Assembly: GCA_025526915.1 (NCBI GenBank)
Contig: JAHLKH010000085.1
Location: forward strand, 44,859 to 108,858
Direction: 5' to 3'
Length of the DNA: 64,000 nt
Source: Entophlyctis helioformis
Taxonomy: Eukaryota; Chytridiomycota; Chytridiomycetes; Chytridiales; Chytriomycetaceae
The notes beneath the pieces were generated by a model, which was given only the letters and a program-made list of their open reading frames with translations, ran no database searches and was not told the DNA's origin. The first letter of the stretch is position 1; every line of letters starts with the position of its first letter. Of this stretch, positions 32,125 to 43,605 are shown one piece after another. The translations under genes and the position numbers were made by a program.

Positions 32125-34682
32125 ATGCCTTCTCGGCCCTCGTCGCTCGCCGCTGTGGCGCTGGCTGCCGCTGTTCTCGTCGCTGCCTCGGCCGCCTCGA
32201 CTGTCGCTGCCCTGCAGCCACACCCCGACCACGTCGCGCACGAGTACAACGCCGCTGCCACAGAGGCCGCCCTCCGCCACGCTGCCCTCCGCGACTCGCA
32301 GCTCGGCTTGTTTCGCCTGGACCCGCCCCATCGCTGCCCTCTTCTTCTCGCCCGCCGTGCTCTCTGCTGCCGCCGTCACCGCCGCCGCCGTCGCTCTCTC
32401 CATTGTCGCCTCGAATGCCGCCTTTGCCACCGGCAGCCTCCGCCGTCCCTTTGCCTGGCCGCTCCTGGGCCACTCCAGGCTCATTGCCTCGTGCGTGTTG
32501 CCTGTCTGTCTGTCTGCTTGTCCACTTGTCTGTCCACTTGTCTGCTTGTCCACCCACCCACTCACGCTCTTGTCTTGTCCTGTCTTGTCTTGGCAGATAC
32601 GCAGAGGACGAGCGTCTGCACGCCCTCTTCCTGTGGCTCGCGTCCGCGTACGGCCCCATCACCGAGCTGCTCTCCTACTCGGCGTATGTCCCGTCCGATC
32701 GTCTGTGCTGCCCATCCCATCCCGCTGCCTGCCCTGCTAACCCCCGTCTGTCTGTCTGCCTGCCTGCCTTTTCCTCACTCCCTCCAGCCGCACAGTCTAC
32801 GTCAGCAACGCAACCGCTGCAAAGTCCATCCTGGACGACCCCTCGCTCAAGGGCTCCTTTGCATTCGCCCCCGACCGGCTGTCAGAGTGAGTGCCACCCT
32901 GCTCTCGAGCTCACGCCATCTCAATCGCTGACACTCTCTCACATCACCAGGGGCCTCTACCGCACGCCCTCGGATGAAGTGCACGACTTGCACATGGATC
33001 TCATCAAAAGGCTGCCCAGAGACCACCACCTGCAGCTCATTCTCGACATTGCCATGCAGCGCTCCTTTGAGCTGCTGTCCGCCATCGACAACCAGATCCT
33101 GAACGAGGGCGCCGAAAGCACAGTCGTCTACCTGACCAAGGAATTCAAGGCCTTTGCCGTGGATGTCAGGTACGCCTCCGCTCTCTCTCCTTCTGCCTCT
33201 GCCTCTGCCTCTCTAGCTGTCCATTCTCACTCCCCCGTCGAATGACAGTGCCCAGTACCTCACATCGGCAAACTTTGAGGCCATTGTCGGTCTCACCCTC
33301 AACGAGATGAACATGGTAAAAGCCGCCGCGCGTTGCTTGCTACGCGCTCGCCAACTGCTCACCCATGCCCATCCATAGAGCGAGATTGTCCTGCAAAAAC
33401 TCGTCAAGCTCATGCAGAAACGCAGCATGGTCGACCCCATCTGGTGGTTCCGCTTCGAGCTGACCCCAAAGGCTTGGCCCGTCACAAACTGCAACGTCTT
33501 TATGCGCAAAATGATCCACGGCTTCCTGCTCGAACGCAAAGGCGTCAGGCTGCCACCAACGGGCCCTGTGGACATGCTCGACGCCCTGTTTCGGCCAAAG
33601 AACGCAAAGGGATCCACAGAGGATGATACCTGTGGCGAGATTATCCGTATGCTGGTCCACAGCTTTCAGTACGTGCACTGGCTCGTTGGCTCGTTGGCTC
33701 GTTGGCTCGTTGGCTCGTTGGCTGGCTGAGATGGATGGCTGGGTGCTTGACGAGTCTCATTGGATGCGTCCGCAATCACTCACGTGCAACGCATGGCACA
33801 GGTTCATGTCGGCTGCCCTGGCCTTTGTGTTTTATGAGCTGCTCCGTAACCCGCAGGTCATGGACCGTGCACGGCAGAGATTGATGCCGTCTGGACCGAG
33901 TCCAAAGGCATTTTGCGGCTCTCGACCATGGCCAAACTGCCGTTAGTGCGCTGTGTGCTCTGGACACGGATATGCACAGACGCTGACTTGTGGCTCGCCT
34001 GGGTGGCAGGTTCGTCGAGGCTGTCATCCGTGAGAGTCTGCGTCTGCATCCCGTGTTTCCAACACTGGCCCGCGTGTCCAAGAAGCCAGTGGACGTTCTC
34101 GGCCACCAGTTTCCCAAGGGGGTTCGTTGGATCTGCCGCTGCTCTCCATACTCTGCACTCACGACCACACCCCACACCTGGCACGCCATGCGCATCCGAC
34201 AGACTCGGTTTGAAGTCTGCGTCGCGGCCATCCATCGCGATCCGGCGTACTGGACCGACCCAAACGAGTTCCAGCCAGAGCGGTTTCTCAAGACCTCGGT
34301 TCCAGGCACCGAGGCGTATCTGGCCTTTGGCGGGGATGTCCAGAGGCAGCCATGGCCACACCAGCGCTCCTCACACCCCTAAAAGTAAGCTCCACACACA
34401 GACGCACACAGACAGACAGAGGCTGACCCGGCTCTCCTCCAGGCTGCTGTCACGGTCCTCCTTCGCCATCTCGACCTTGTGCCGGCCTCACAGGCAGACG
34501 CCAAACTGCCACAAGACAAACGGCCGGATGATACGAATGCCGCTGGACGGATGCAGGCCAAGGAGATGCCCATGGCTGTGGATGCCATGGACGTGGACGA
34601 CGATTTCGCCACGTCGGGTGTAACCCGCATGCGCGAAGGCCGGCTGTTTGCACGCGTCAGCCTGCGTCGGCCGGCCAAGTAG
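32125..34682 (+). CDS. Cytochrome P450 monooxygenase, heme loop damaged
   Basis: Ten exons, approximately 32125-32490, 32597-32683, 32788-32886, 32951-33169, 33249-33315, 33379-33668, 33802-33943, 34010-34121, 34203-34384 and 34443-34682. The N-terminus is hydrophobic and membrane-bound (AVLSAAAVTAAAVALSIVA), then RPFAWPLLGHSRLIA. Helix K has EAVIRESLRLHPVFP (ExxR), followed by AAIHRDPAYWTDPNEFQPER. The heme loop should read FxxGxRxCxG, but after AYLAFGG the frame must change. The only Cys available is in GCPEAAMATPALLTPL, which lacks the Arg. Other one-base breaks lie near 32325 and 33872. The tail after the L helix is acidic. It is a pseudogene or a sequence error; substrate unknown. The intron at 33669-33801 has five copies of gctcgttg. 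Confidence 0.8.
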
Positions 34683-34900
34683 GTGGTTGTGAGAGGGAAG
34701 TGGGCATACGGAATGAATGGATGCGTACCTTGGTCTGTTCATGGTGCACACTGTGGGCTCGCCTTTCTGGACATGAAGGCGCGGTCCGCTGCTGGCTGCG
34801 TTTGACAATTTTGATCATCGATCGAGCGATCCACGTTTTGAAACGGTAAAATCCGCGTCGTCGCTGGTGGCCTTTCCTTGCAACTCACCAACGAGGCGAC

Positions 34901-37072
34901 ATGAGTGCACCTGCCGACTGCGCTGTTCTGGCCAAGGCATTCCCGTCCGTCTTTGCCAATGCCACCGACTGCTGCAAGACGACCGTGCCGTCCATGGGCA
35001 GAATCGAGTGCACCAACGGCCGTGTCAGCACGCTGTGAGTGACTTGTCTTCTGCTGCACCACCTCCTCGCTGACCCGCTGCTTGAACGCCACCTGCTTGG
35101 GTCGACCCTTGCAGCTCGCTGAGGAATACCAATCTGGCTGGCCCGCTGCCCGAGTCGCTTGGATCGCTGACCGACCTTGTCAAGCTGTGAGTCGCACTCT
35201 GCCCATCTCTGCTATTGCCATCGTCTCGGCCTCTCACCTTCCCTCACTCGCACCTTGCCCCGTCTCAGCAACCTTGTGTCAACCCAACTCTCAGGCCCCG
35301 TGCCGGCCTCGCTTGGCACGCTGACCAAGCTGAAGGTGCTGAGCCTGACAAGTAACAAGCTCAACGGCAGCATCCCCGCCAGCCTTGGCAGCCTCACCTC
35401 CCTTGAGGATCTGTGAGTTGCGTTGGTGCACAGGCCGCCGTTGCGCGCAGCACGATTGGTGCTGACGAGCGCGAGTGGGGATGCACAGGTCGCTTTCGTT
35501 CAACGCCTTCTCGGGATCGCTCGACTTTCTCAAGCCGCTGACCAACTTGACCAGACTGTGAGCCCTCCTGGCTCGTATCAGAGACCAGGGGCTATCGGCA
35601 TGCTGACCATCCACTCACCCGTCCATCCATCCCACACAGCGACCTGTCGAGCAATCAGTTTGCATCGGATCTGTCAGCACTGCCTGTTTTCCCAAGACTG
35701 TCCGCTCTGTAAGCCCGAGGCACGCTGCCGGCTGTATTGCCTGTGGGTTGAAGCTGACACCACCCTGGCCTGCCTGCCAAGCTTCATTCGCGACAACAAG
35801 TTCACGGGCTCGATTGGATATCTGTTCAGTAGCACCAACCTGACGACTCTGTAAGCCAATGACAGCATCTCGCACCTGACGATACACACATTGGCTGTGC
35901 TACAGACTGACACGCACGCACGCACGGCCGTGCCTGCCAAGTGATGTGTCAGGCAACCTTATCGCAGGCGCCATCCCAGAGTCCATTGGAAACCTGACTC
36001 GGCTGAGCGTGATGTGCGTTGGTGGTCTGATGTAAAGCGACCATACAGTGATCCGTGACTGACCCTGTGCGAGAACAGCTCTGCTACTAGTAACAAGCTG
36101 CAGGGACCCATTCCGGCGTCCATCGCTCTTCTGTCGAATCTCACTGACCTGTAAGTCACAACCAGTTTGCTCAGATGGAAAGTGTCTTGCTGGCTGACTG
36201 ACTGACTGACTGACTGACTGACTGACTGATGCACTGGACTGCAGCGACCTGGAAAACAACCAGCTGACGGGCCCGATCCCGGCGTCCATTGGCAGCCTTT
36301 CTTTTAACACGTTGTAAGTCATGGGCATACTGCGTTTCAACTAGGTTTCCAGATCGCGTGACGGCCCCGCCGTTCTAACCATGCATACACCGGCCGACGA
36401 AAAATGGTACAGCAATGTGGGCAACAACCAGCTCACTGGCCAGGTCCCCGAGTTCCAAAGCAACAAGACTTTGCTCAGCCTGTACGTTGTCCGCATGTCC
36501 GCCCATCCACGCACACTCTCGGCCTGCCTTGTCGCTCACCCATGACCGTTGGACTGTACACATAGATCGCTGCAAAAGAACCAGCTGTCGGGCAGCCTGC
36601 CCGAGTCGTTCGGCCGGCTGAAAATCCAGAACCTGTACGTTGATTGGCATTCCATGCCTTGCCATACCACCGCAGAGCCAAGTCGCTGCAATACCATGTA
36701 AACACTGCGCCGCCAGGTTCCTCAACGACAATCCCAAACTGGAGGGCACCACCCGTTTCCGAATGACCGACGTCACCAGCAGCTGCAATGCACAGAACAC
36801 GGGCATCACGTTCACGGACGACTATACAAGCAAGCTGTGCAAGCCTCGTGAGTCGCCTCCTGCTTTGCGTTTTCCCCCTTCACTCTTTGCGTGCACTAAC
36901 ACTGCATCGATCCAGCCCCGGCCACCTCAAGACAGAATACATCGTCTCCATCGCCCTGGCCTGTCTGGTTGCGCTGGCCGTCATTGCCAAGCTCGTGATG
37001 GTCGCAGTCGGCAGAGCCAGGGCCAGAAACGCGAAGCCCGCTACCGAGTCCATTGCCATGACGCCGCTGTAG
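34901..37072 (+). CDS. Membrane leucine-rich-repeat protein
   Basis: Thirteen exons. The N-terminal Cys-containing cap (exon 34901-35034, ATDCCKTTVPSMGRIECTNG) is followed by plant-type LRRs such as LAGPLPESLGSLTDLVKL, NKLNGSIPASLGSLTSLEDL, NQLTGPIPASIGSLSFNTL and NQLSGSLPESFGRLKIQNL. A C-terminal cap (exon 36717-36847) precedes the last exon, which encodes one membrane helix (IVSIALACLVALAVIAKLVM) and a short basic tail ending ESIAMTPL. Almost every LRR is one exon of 69 or 72 bp with phase-2 introns. No kinase follows, so this is a receptor-like protein without catalytic domain, probably at the cell surface. The final junction needs one base more or less in a CCCC run (~36917). No clear signal peptide is seen at the proposed ATG. 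Confidence 0.85.
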
Positions 37073-37152
37073 TTGATCTCCCCGAATACACAGACTGCCA
37101 CTCATCCACAAGCATGCACATTACACACATGTATCGGCTGTATAGCATTTTA

Positions 37153-38487
37153 TCAGACAATGCGGATAGATGGCGTGTCCTTGATCCACTGCACCACATG
37201 CTGGTGGCCGTTCTGCATGGCCATGTCCATGGCATCCAGCGTGCACGACTGGCCCGTCTCGTGCAGCCACTTGAGGACATCCAGATGGCCGTACTCGGCC
37301 GCATAGTCCATGGCGGCCGTCGTGCACCCTTCCGTGCGGTTCGCGTGCAGCCACTGCAGCACGGCCAGGTGACCGCCCATGGCCGCCATATCCATGGCAT
37401 GCACGGTCGCCGCATGGTTGCCGGCCTCGTGCAGCTGCTGCAGCACGGGGAGGTGTCCGCAGAGCGCCACGAGGTCAAGCACCTTGAACGACCCGTCGAT
37501 CGTGTTGTAGCGGGCAAGGTCCACAAGACCCGTTTGCGCCAGGTGCGCCAGGAGGTGCGGCAGGCCGTACACGAGCGCGTGCCAGCCAACAGCGACCGGA
37601 TGCGTCACGTCAACCAGATCCGTCCACCCATTGAGCAGCGGCACAAACCGCAGCGGGTGGATCGACGCCGCATGCGCCGTGTACGCCGCCGTGTAATCAT
37701 TAAACAGCGCTTCCGTCTGTGCGTCCTGCGCGCGCGCCGCAGTGTCGTAGCCGAGTCGCTCGCACACCCGACGGTACGTCTCGCGGTCCGTGATGATGCT
37801 CACCGCCAGATCATGCTCGCCCGTGCCGAAGCGGATATCCGGCAGCTGCGCCAGATCGCCCGCCCACCGCCGCTGCAGCGTGTCGATCCAGATGTCTAGG
37901 ATCTCGCTCGGGCTCAGCGTGTCCTTGACATTGTGCAGCAGGTACACGTACGTCGCGAGTGGGCCGAGGTTCGCCATGAACCACGACTTGGTGGCGGCGG
38001 ATGGGCCGGCCCAGACGTCTGCGCCGCCTGCTGCGGCAATGTCCTGGTTGAGCGTGCCGAGTGCGCGCGAAAGGAGGTCGACGGACTCGGCGTGGCCGGG
38101 CATGCGCTTGGCAGGCGGGGCGGCCTGGAGCTCGTCGAGCGTCTGCTGCAGCAAGCCGTACTTTGCCGGCAGCTTTGCAGAAAACGTCTTTGTTGCCGTC
38201 GTGGCCGTCGTTGTCGTTGCTGTTGTCGCAGGCGGCTTGGACGACATGAAGCGGCGGGCTGTTGCGGCAGACGCAGCGAGCGGCGACTGCAATGTGCGTG
38301 CGAGAGACGTCAGGGGCGTCTGCGTGCGAGGCAGTGCCTGCAGCGGCCGCACCGACAGCGACAGCGACAGCGACGACCGAGCACAACCAGCCAAACGAGC
38401 AGCCCTCGAGATCATTTGCAGTTGGCTCGTCCGCGTTAACATTTCGATTGAAATCCGATGCAGTGGTGCACAGAATGCGGGTTTCAT
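37153..38487 (-). CDS. Ankyrin-repeat protein 3, possibly mitochondrial
   Basis: Intact 444-codon frame. The N-terminus is rich in Arg, Ser and Leu with no acidic residues (from MLTRTSQLQMISRAARLAGC), like a mitochondrial presequence. The middle shares the module of ankyrin proteins 1 and 2 in diverged form (ILDIWIDTLQRRWAGDLAQL; NGWTDLVDVTHPVAVGWHAL). The C-terminal repeats are GHLPVLQQLHEAGNHAATVH, GHLAVLQWLHANRTEGCTTA, GHLDVLKWLHETGQSCTLDA and a final NGHQHVVQWIKDTPS. The first ATG overlaps the PUS10 stop (ATGA), so the next ATG at ~38443 is the likelier start. It is single-copy here and not part of the inverted repeat. Confidence 0.78.
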   Translation of the reverse strand: MKPAFCAPLHRISIEMLTRTSQLQMISRAARLAGCARSSLSLSLSVRPLQALPRTQTPLTSLARTLQSPLAASAATARRFMSSKPPATTATTTTATTATKTFSAKLPAKYGLLQQTLDELQAAPPAKRMPGHAESVDLLSRALGTLNQDIAAAGGADVWAGPSAATKSWFMANLGPLATYVYLLHNVKDTLSPSEILDIWIDTLQRRWAGDLAQLPDIRFGTGEHDLAVSIITDRETYRRVCERLGYDTAARAQDAQTEALFNDYTAAYTAHAASIHPLRFVPLLNGWTDLVDVTHPVAVGWHALVYGLPHLLAHLAQTGLVDLARYNTIDGSFKVLDLVALCGHLPVLQQLHEAGNHAATVHAMDMAAMGGHLAVLQWLHANRTEGCTTAAMDYAAEYGHLDVLKWLHETGQSCTLDAMDMAMQNGHQHVVQWIKDTPSIRIV

Positions 38488-40733
38488 TGGGCAAGAAAGC
38501 CGTCGAGCACAGGGGCAGAGCCGTCGCGGCCCGTGGCGGCGGGCCAGTCCAGATGGATCTCGGACACGTCCAGCTCAATCACACGCGCAGCCTCGAGACC
38601 AAACAGGCTCTTGAGACACGGCTCCGTGCGGCCGTCATCGCCGTGCACAAACTCCTTGACATAGGTGCCAGCCGATGTGCGCATGAACACGTCGACGACC
38701 TTGACTCCCATGCCAGTAGCACCAGCGTCGGTGGCAGAGAGCGGCGCCAGCTCGCGCGGGACAAACCGAATGGTTTCGATGCACTTGCTGCGGACGAGAT
38801 CGGCGCGGCGGGGGACGCGCGTCGGGTTGCGCTGCTCGACGGGGATGTCGGTGCGTGCAGCCAGCTCGTCCAGCTTGGCCTGCTCGACCGGTGCCGAGAA
38901 CTCGACGAGGCATCGGTACGACTTGGACTTTGTCGACGCCGAGTCCTTCATGATCATGGTACTTTCTCTGTCGGCATGGCAGCAGTGCGTGTTGGCTGGG
39001 CACGCAGGGAGGCAGGCAGGCAGGGGGCAATCCGGCAATGACTGACGCACCTGGGAACAATCTGGAGATCGCAGATGGACACCATCCCTTGGCTGCCGCG
39101 TTCACGGTCGCTTCGAGGCTCGCCATGTCCGCGTCAGACGCAACAGCACGGTGCGGGTTGGTCACTTCAAAGTAGAAAGGGCGGCCGCGTCCCAGCATGA
39201 GCACGTCCGCATCTTCGCGTCCAGCCGACGAGAACTTGTGTCCTGCAAAACCATCACCATTACCATCACCATGGTCATGGCTACCGTCAGTCCAAGGCAC
39301 TCGCGCTGGATGGGACGAAGCGCTGCCTACCAGAACAGTCGAAAAACCGGTCGAGGTGTGTGCCAATGAGCTCTTCGACGGAATGCTCAGCAAGCCGCTT
39401 GCCGCCAATCTCCCACGGCGAGTTGGAGATGCCGCGCCGGTGCTTGCAGTATCTGCCGGCAACAAAGATCTGGCTGTGCTCGAAGCCGACTTCAGTCACC
39501 TGCGGGTACGCTTCCAGCACCTTGGGCGGCACCATGCCGTGTCTGCCGTCCATGCCAATGAGCGTGAGTGTCCAGACGCACGGCAGCAACAAACCAGAAG
39601 ACACACACAACCGGGCGAGACAAGGGACTCACGCGGCAAAGTCGTCGTATCCAACCAGCGTCACGGCCTTTGCAATCTTTTCGCCAGCCGCCCCACGATG
39701 CACAACAATGCCCTTTTAAAAAGTCAGTCCCGCTCTCGCCATCCCGTCACCTCCGCCCCATGTCGCCATCCATCCATCCATCGGCCGCGTGGATACCTTT
39801 GCACGCGACGTCTTGACGGTAAACTTGGCCGCGGGGATCTTGGTTAGGAACTCAAACTCCATCTCCGAGGCCGGATGGGTGAGGTGGAACACGACCGAGA
39901 GGGGCGACTGGGTGTCGGCGGCCATGCCAGACACGCGGGCAAACGCGTTGGACACGAGGTGCTTGAACACGTCCTTGACCTCGATGGGCCCGTTGGGCGG
40001 GTTGTAGCGCTCGCGCGACGCCTTGGCGTAGGCGATCTTGTCTAGCTTGCCGTTGGTCCGCTGGGGTCTGTTGGTGTGGCTGATGCTGGAGGCTCGGATG
40101 ACTCGGACGCGACGGCGGCGGCGGCGACTGGTGTGGTGACTGGGTCGGCTGCGCGCTTCTCGCTGGACATGCAGAGGGTCAGATGGACATGCAGGCAGAG
40201 AGGACAGACAGACAGAGACAGACTCAGACAAGAGCGACTCACACGGGCGGCAGGTTCTTTTCCAGAAAGAGCAGCAGCGAGCGGTGGCGGATGGACAGCT
40301 GCGGCGGCAGACGGCACGACACGCCAAACGTCTGGTCGGCGAGCATGTACGGCTTGGCCTGGAACTGCGTCCACGCCGCCTGGGCCATGGCCGCATGGTT
40401 GAGCTGCAGCAGGCCCAGACAGGCCGGGCAGGTGTGATGCGGCAGCGTGTGGGTTGTGGCAGCCGCAGCCGCAGTTGCTGTTGCTGTTGGAGACGCCGGT
40501 GCACCAGACGGAATGGTCCACACCGGCATGGCTTCGTGCAGCCTGCTCTGGCGGATGCCGACAAAGCGCAGCACGCAGCGGTAGCAGCAGGACAGGCCCG
40601 TGAGCAGGTCGATGATGCGGTCGCTGCGGGGCGAGGCGGCGACAGCGGCAGCGATCTCGTCGGACATGTGCTGGCGGAACGCGGCGGCAGCAGCGGCGGC
40701 GGCAGTAGCAGTGGATGCGGATGTGGACGCCAT
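38484..40733 (-). CDS. PUS10: tRNA pseudouridine synthase Pus10
   Basis: PUS10 makes pseudouridine 54/55 in tRNA in archaea and many eukaryotes. ATG at 40733. The N-terminal zinc module has GLSCCYRCVLRFVGIRQSRL (~40560-40620) and HHTCPACLGLLQLN (~40400-40445). A THUMP-like part has SVVFHLTHPASEMEFEFLTK (~39850-39910). The catalytic domain has YCKHRRGISNSPWEIGGKRL (~39400-39460) and AGREDADVLMLGRGRPFYFE (~39165-39225), where the second Asp of REDAD is the expected catalytic residue. The C-terminus has RTSAGTYVKEFVHGDDGRTE (~38630-38690) and ELDVSEIHLDWP. At least five introns. Frame breaks near 40055 (CCCC run) and ~39290. The gene is divergent from the TMEM214-like gene with 109 bp between ATGs. 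Confidence 0.88.
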
Positions 40734-40842
40734 GGCCGTTGCTGTTGCTGTTGCCGTCGTCGTCGTCGACGCTGTTTTTGTTTTTGGGCAAGGTCAGGAG
40801 ATCTTGGCCTTGCAGCCAGCAGCCAGCACACACACACGCACA
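40734..40842. promoter_or_regulatory. Divergent promoter, PUS10 / TMEM214-like
   Basis: Only 109 bp separate the two start codons, so both promoters must lie here or overlap the genes. It contains repeated cagcca and a cacacacacgca tract; no clear TATA box. Confidence 0.5.
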
Positions 40843-43605
40843 ATGGCTCCACAGACGCCGTCAAAGGGCGGCAAGAGCAGCAAGAGCGGCGGCAAGAGCA
40901 GCGAGGCCGGCTGGGAGACCGTCGAGCCGCGCTCGCGCACGCAGACGCCCGCCCGGAAGAAGCAGCCGGGCAGCCAGCAGGGCAGCCAGCCGGGCACGCC
41001 GTCGGCAGCGTCGTCTGCGGCGTCGTCGACGCCCGCGTCGGGCACGGCTACGCCCAGCAGACAGGCCGGTGCGTCGCTGCCTGCGCCCTCCACGCCCGCC
41101 CCATGCGCGGCCCTGGCTGACCCCCACCCGCCCCTCCACTGCCGCTCCAGGCCGCAACCAGTCGTTCTACGCGGCGCTGCAGGAGGGCCCTGCCCCAGAC
41201 TCGGCTGCGTCAAACAAGGCGCGTCTGCTGCCGCACGAGCCGGCCGTTGATGACAGCGCCAAGGACCTGTCGCCGGCTGGCCGTCCGCCTGCATCTGCGT
41301 CTGCGTCTGCGCCAGTGCCCGCCACGCCGCAGCCAAAGGCGGCCAGATCGTCGCTCTCGGGCCCGCCAGGAACACCGTCGGCCCCAAGGCCAGAGCCGCC
41401 CGGCATCGAGGCCATCGACAAGGCAGGCTGTGTGCACATCCACCTGTTCCCATCCACAGCGCATCCACTGACGCTCTGGCTGCTCGCTCCAACAGCTGGA
41501 TCTCGCTGCCCTCCAGGCATTCATCGCGACGCTCAAGAAGCAGACCAACGCCGACCCCATCATGGACCTCACCGAGAACCTGGAAATGGCCATCACATCG
41601 TCGCTCAAGATCTGCGTGCCCATCATGGGAAGCAAGCTGTTCCAGCTCGAGTTCTACCGGCCGGGCAAGTCGCCCGTCCTTGCGTGGCGCGGTCCCATGC
41701 CGTTCCTGTCCGTGCCGGTCGCACAGGAGCTCCTCAAGGTCGTGCTGGGATGCTCGGTCGAGCAGGTGGCTGCCGGTCTCGTCAGTCTGTGCAAGGCTCT
41801 CGTCGAGGGCCAGAAACGCGGTGAGTGTTCCAGTCGATCGGTTTGTGTGCGGCTGTCAGACTTACGCATGCATGTACGAACGTTGCGAAACAGCCATGAT
41901 CACAGGGGCGTCTGTCGTGTCCACCATGATTGCACACCAGCTGATGGTCCAGATCATTGCCATGTCGCACTCGGACCTCTTCTTTGTTGGCGTGGGCGGC
42001 AAGAATGCCCAGTCCCCATCGCCCGCCCAGCTGCTGCTCGAGACGTACAAGTCTACGCTCGGCAACAACCCTGCTGTCGGACACACGCTGCTGTGGATCT
42101 TTGCCCAGCAGACGGTCGCCATGACGAACGGCTCTCGTCGCCCGCACCCCAAGGGCATCGAGTTTTGGATCAAGTACTTTTTGCCCATTTTTGCCGACAG
42201 CGTGTCAGTAGAGTCGCAGCTGAATGCCGCGTCAGTGTCGGCACCCGTTGCATCCTCGACACCGGTCAGCAAACCGCGCGGTCTGGCAACCGCTGCTGTC
42301 CAGCCGCCGCTTGTCTCGAGCAACTCGTTCATTGTCGACGCGTCCGTCAAACCGCCGAGTGCTGCGCTCACTGTGCAGCACCTCAGCCTTGCCTACATTG
42401 AGCATGTCGTCATGGCAACCCAGGCCGCGCTCGGCAGCGAGCCGCTGCCGCGTGCATCCCGCCCGTTTGTTGCCATCGAGCGGCTGGTTGATTTGGTCGA
42501 CATGGTGTTCAGAGCCGATGCCGCCCTTCTCAAGCGCAAGCGCGGACCCGAGTTCCGCGATCGCCTCAAGCAAGTCTATGACCAGATCAAGGTGCGTGCA
42601 TGTCACGCGAGTGGGTTGGTGCTGGTGTTGCTTATAGACTGACGCGCGCGTCGACAGCTGCTTGCGTTCCATGTCAATGCGCCGCAAATCATGACGAGCC
42701 CGCCCGCGCAGGTGATGGAGACGCTACTGGCACTTGCGCGTCCGCATGTCGACGACGATGTGTGCACCGAGGGGCTCGCGATCATTGCTTTGCTGTTTGG
42801 TGTGTCGGGCATCGCCATGCCTGTGCGTGCAGGCAAGCCCATGGCTTCGGCCATCCTGCGGTCATGGACAAACGTGTATCCCGACTACACGTCCGAGTCG
42901 CGCGCGCTGGTGGAGTACCTGCTGAGCCTCTACACGAGCCGCCGGTCTCTGAGCCGCGGCGTGTGGGGCCAGCGCGGCAAGACGATCTGGGACCTGATTT
43001 TGGAGAGCGAGACGGTGCTCGCTGTCGAGGCTATCCATGCGACCAATGTGCGGCTCCTGGCCGACGGCGCTGCCTCGGGTCGCGCCGGCAAGCGTGCCGG
43101 CAAAGACGAACGGCTTGAATCCATTCGCGACACCGACCGCGATGTTCTCCTGCTTCTTGGTATCCTGCGCCGCGAGAGCCAGGTGTCTACTCGTCCGTCC
43201 GTCTTTTCTTTTGGCAGTCTCGTGCGTCTCGGCTTCCTGGCGCTGTTTGCGCTGTTTGTGTGGCACACGGTCGTGGATGTCGCCTGCCAAGTCGGGTCGG
43301 AGCGCGCGTCGCGGTCGTGTCCCGTCGATGCCGTGTGGCTGCACGAGACGATAGACGAGGCGTCGGTGGCGCTCCAGCAGTCGTTTGACTCGGCTCGCCG
43401 GCATCCTGTTGCCGAAACGATCGAGTCTGCAGTCGTCTTGCCAGCGCTCGCCGGTATCAATGATGCAGTCGAGTGGGCTCGTCCGCAAGTCGAGGAATTC
43501 GTGTCTGACAAGCTGACGCCTGAGATGCGCGACAGCCTTGCCACTGCCGCGGGTGTTGTGGGCGACACGACCGACAAGGCCGCGTCGTCTGGCACGAGCT
43601 GCTGA
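40843..43605 (+). CDS. TMEM214-like ER membrane protein
   Basis: Exons ~40843-41068, 41151-~41430, ~41500-41820, 41906-42591 and 42658-43605. The N-terminus is Lys/Ser/Gly-rich with AGWETVEPRSRTQTPARKKQ, matching the start of the TMEM214 family. The middle is helical: LDLAALQAFIATLKKQTNAD, ADPIMDLTENLEMAITSSL, GPMPFLSVPVAQELLKVVLG, SMIAHQLMVQI-like, PDYTSESRALVEYLLSLYTS. One membrane helix follows: VRLGFLALFALFVWHTVVDV. Animal TMEM214 is an ER protein linked to caspase-4 and ER stress; its role in fungi is unknown. The exon 2/3 junction seems to use a GC donor. The frame stops at TGA (43603-43605) but stays open in the same frame to 44113 with helical, protein-like sequence. Confidence 0.6.

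Noticed and set aside
31247..32662. 471-codon minus-strand frame over the F-box/P450 junction
   Set aside because: Only ~20 codons around FPVEVCLLVLRHA are real F-box coding; the rest is intron and P450 antisense.
36190..36230. (ctga)n run as a telomeric or regulatory repeat
   Set aside because: A simple tetranucleotide repeat inside an LRR-gene intron.
43603..43605. UGA reassigned to an amino acid in this organism
   Set aside because: PHO89, PPR, gag and others end at TGA with non-coding sequence after it, so UGA is normally a stop.
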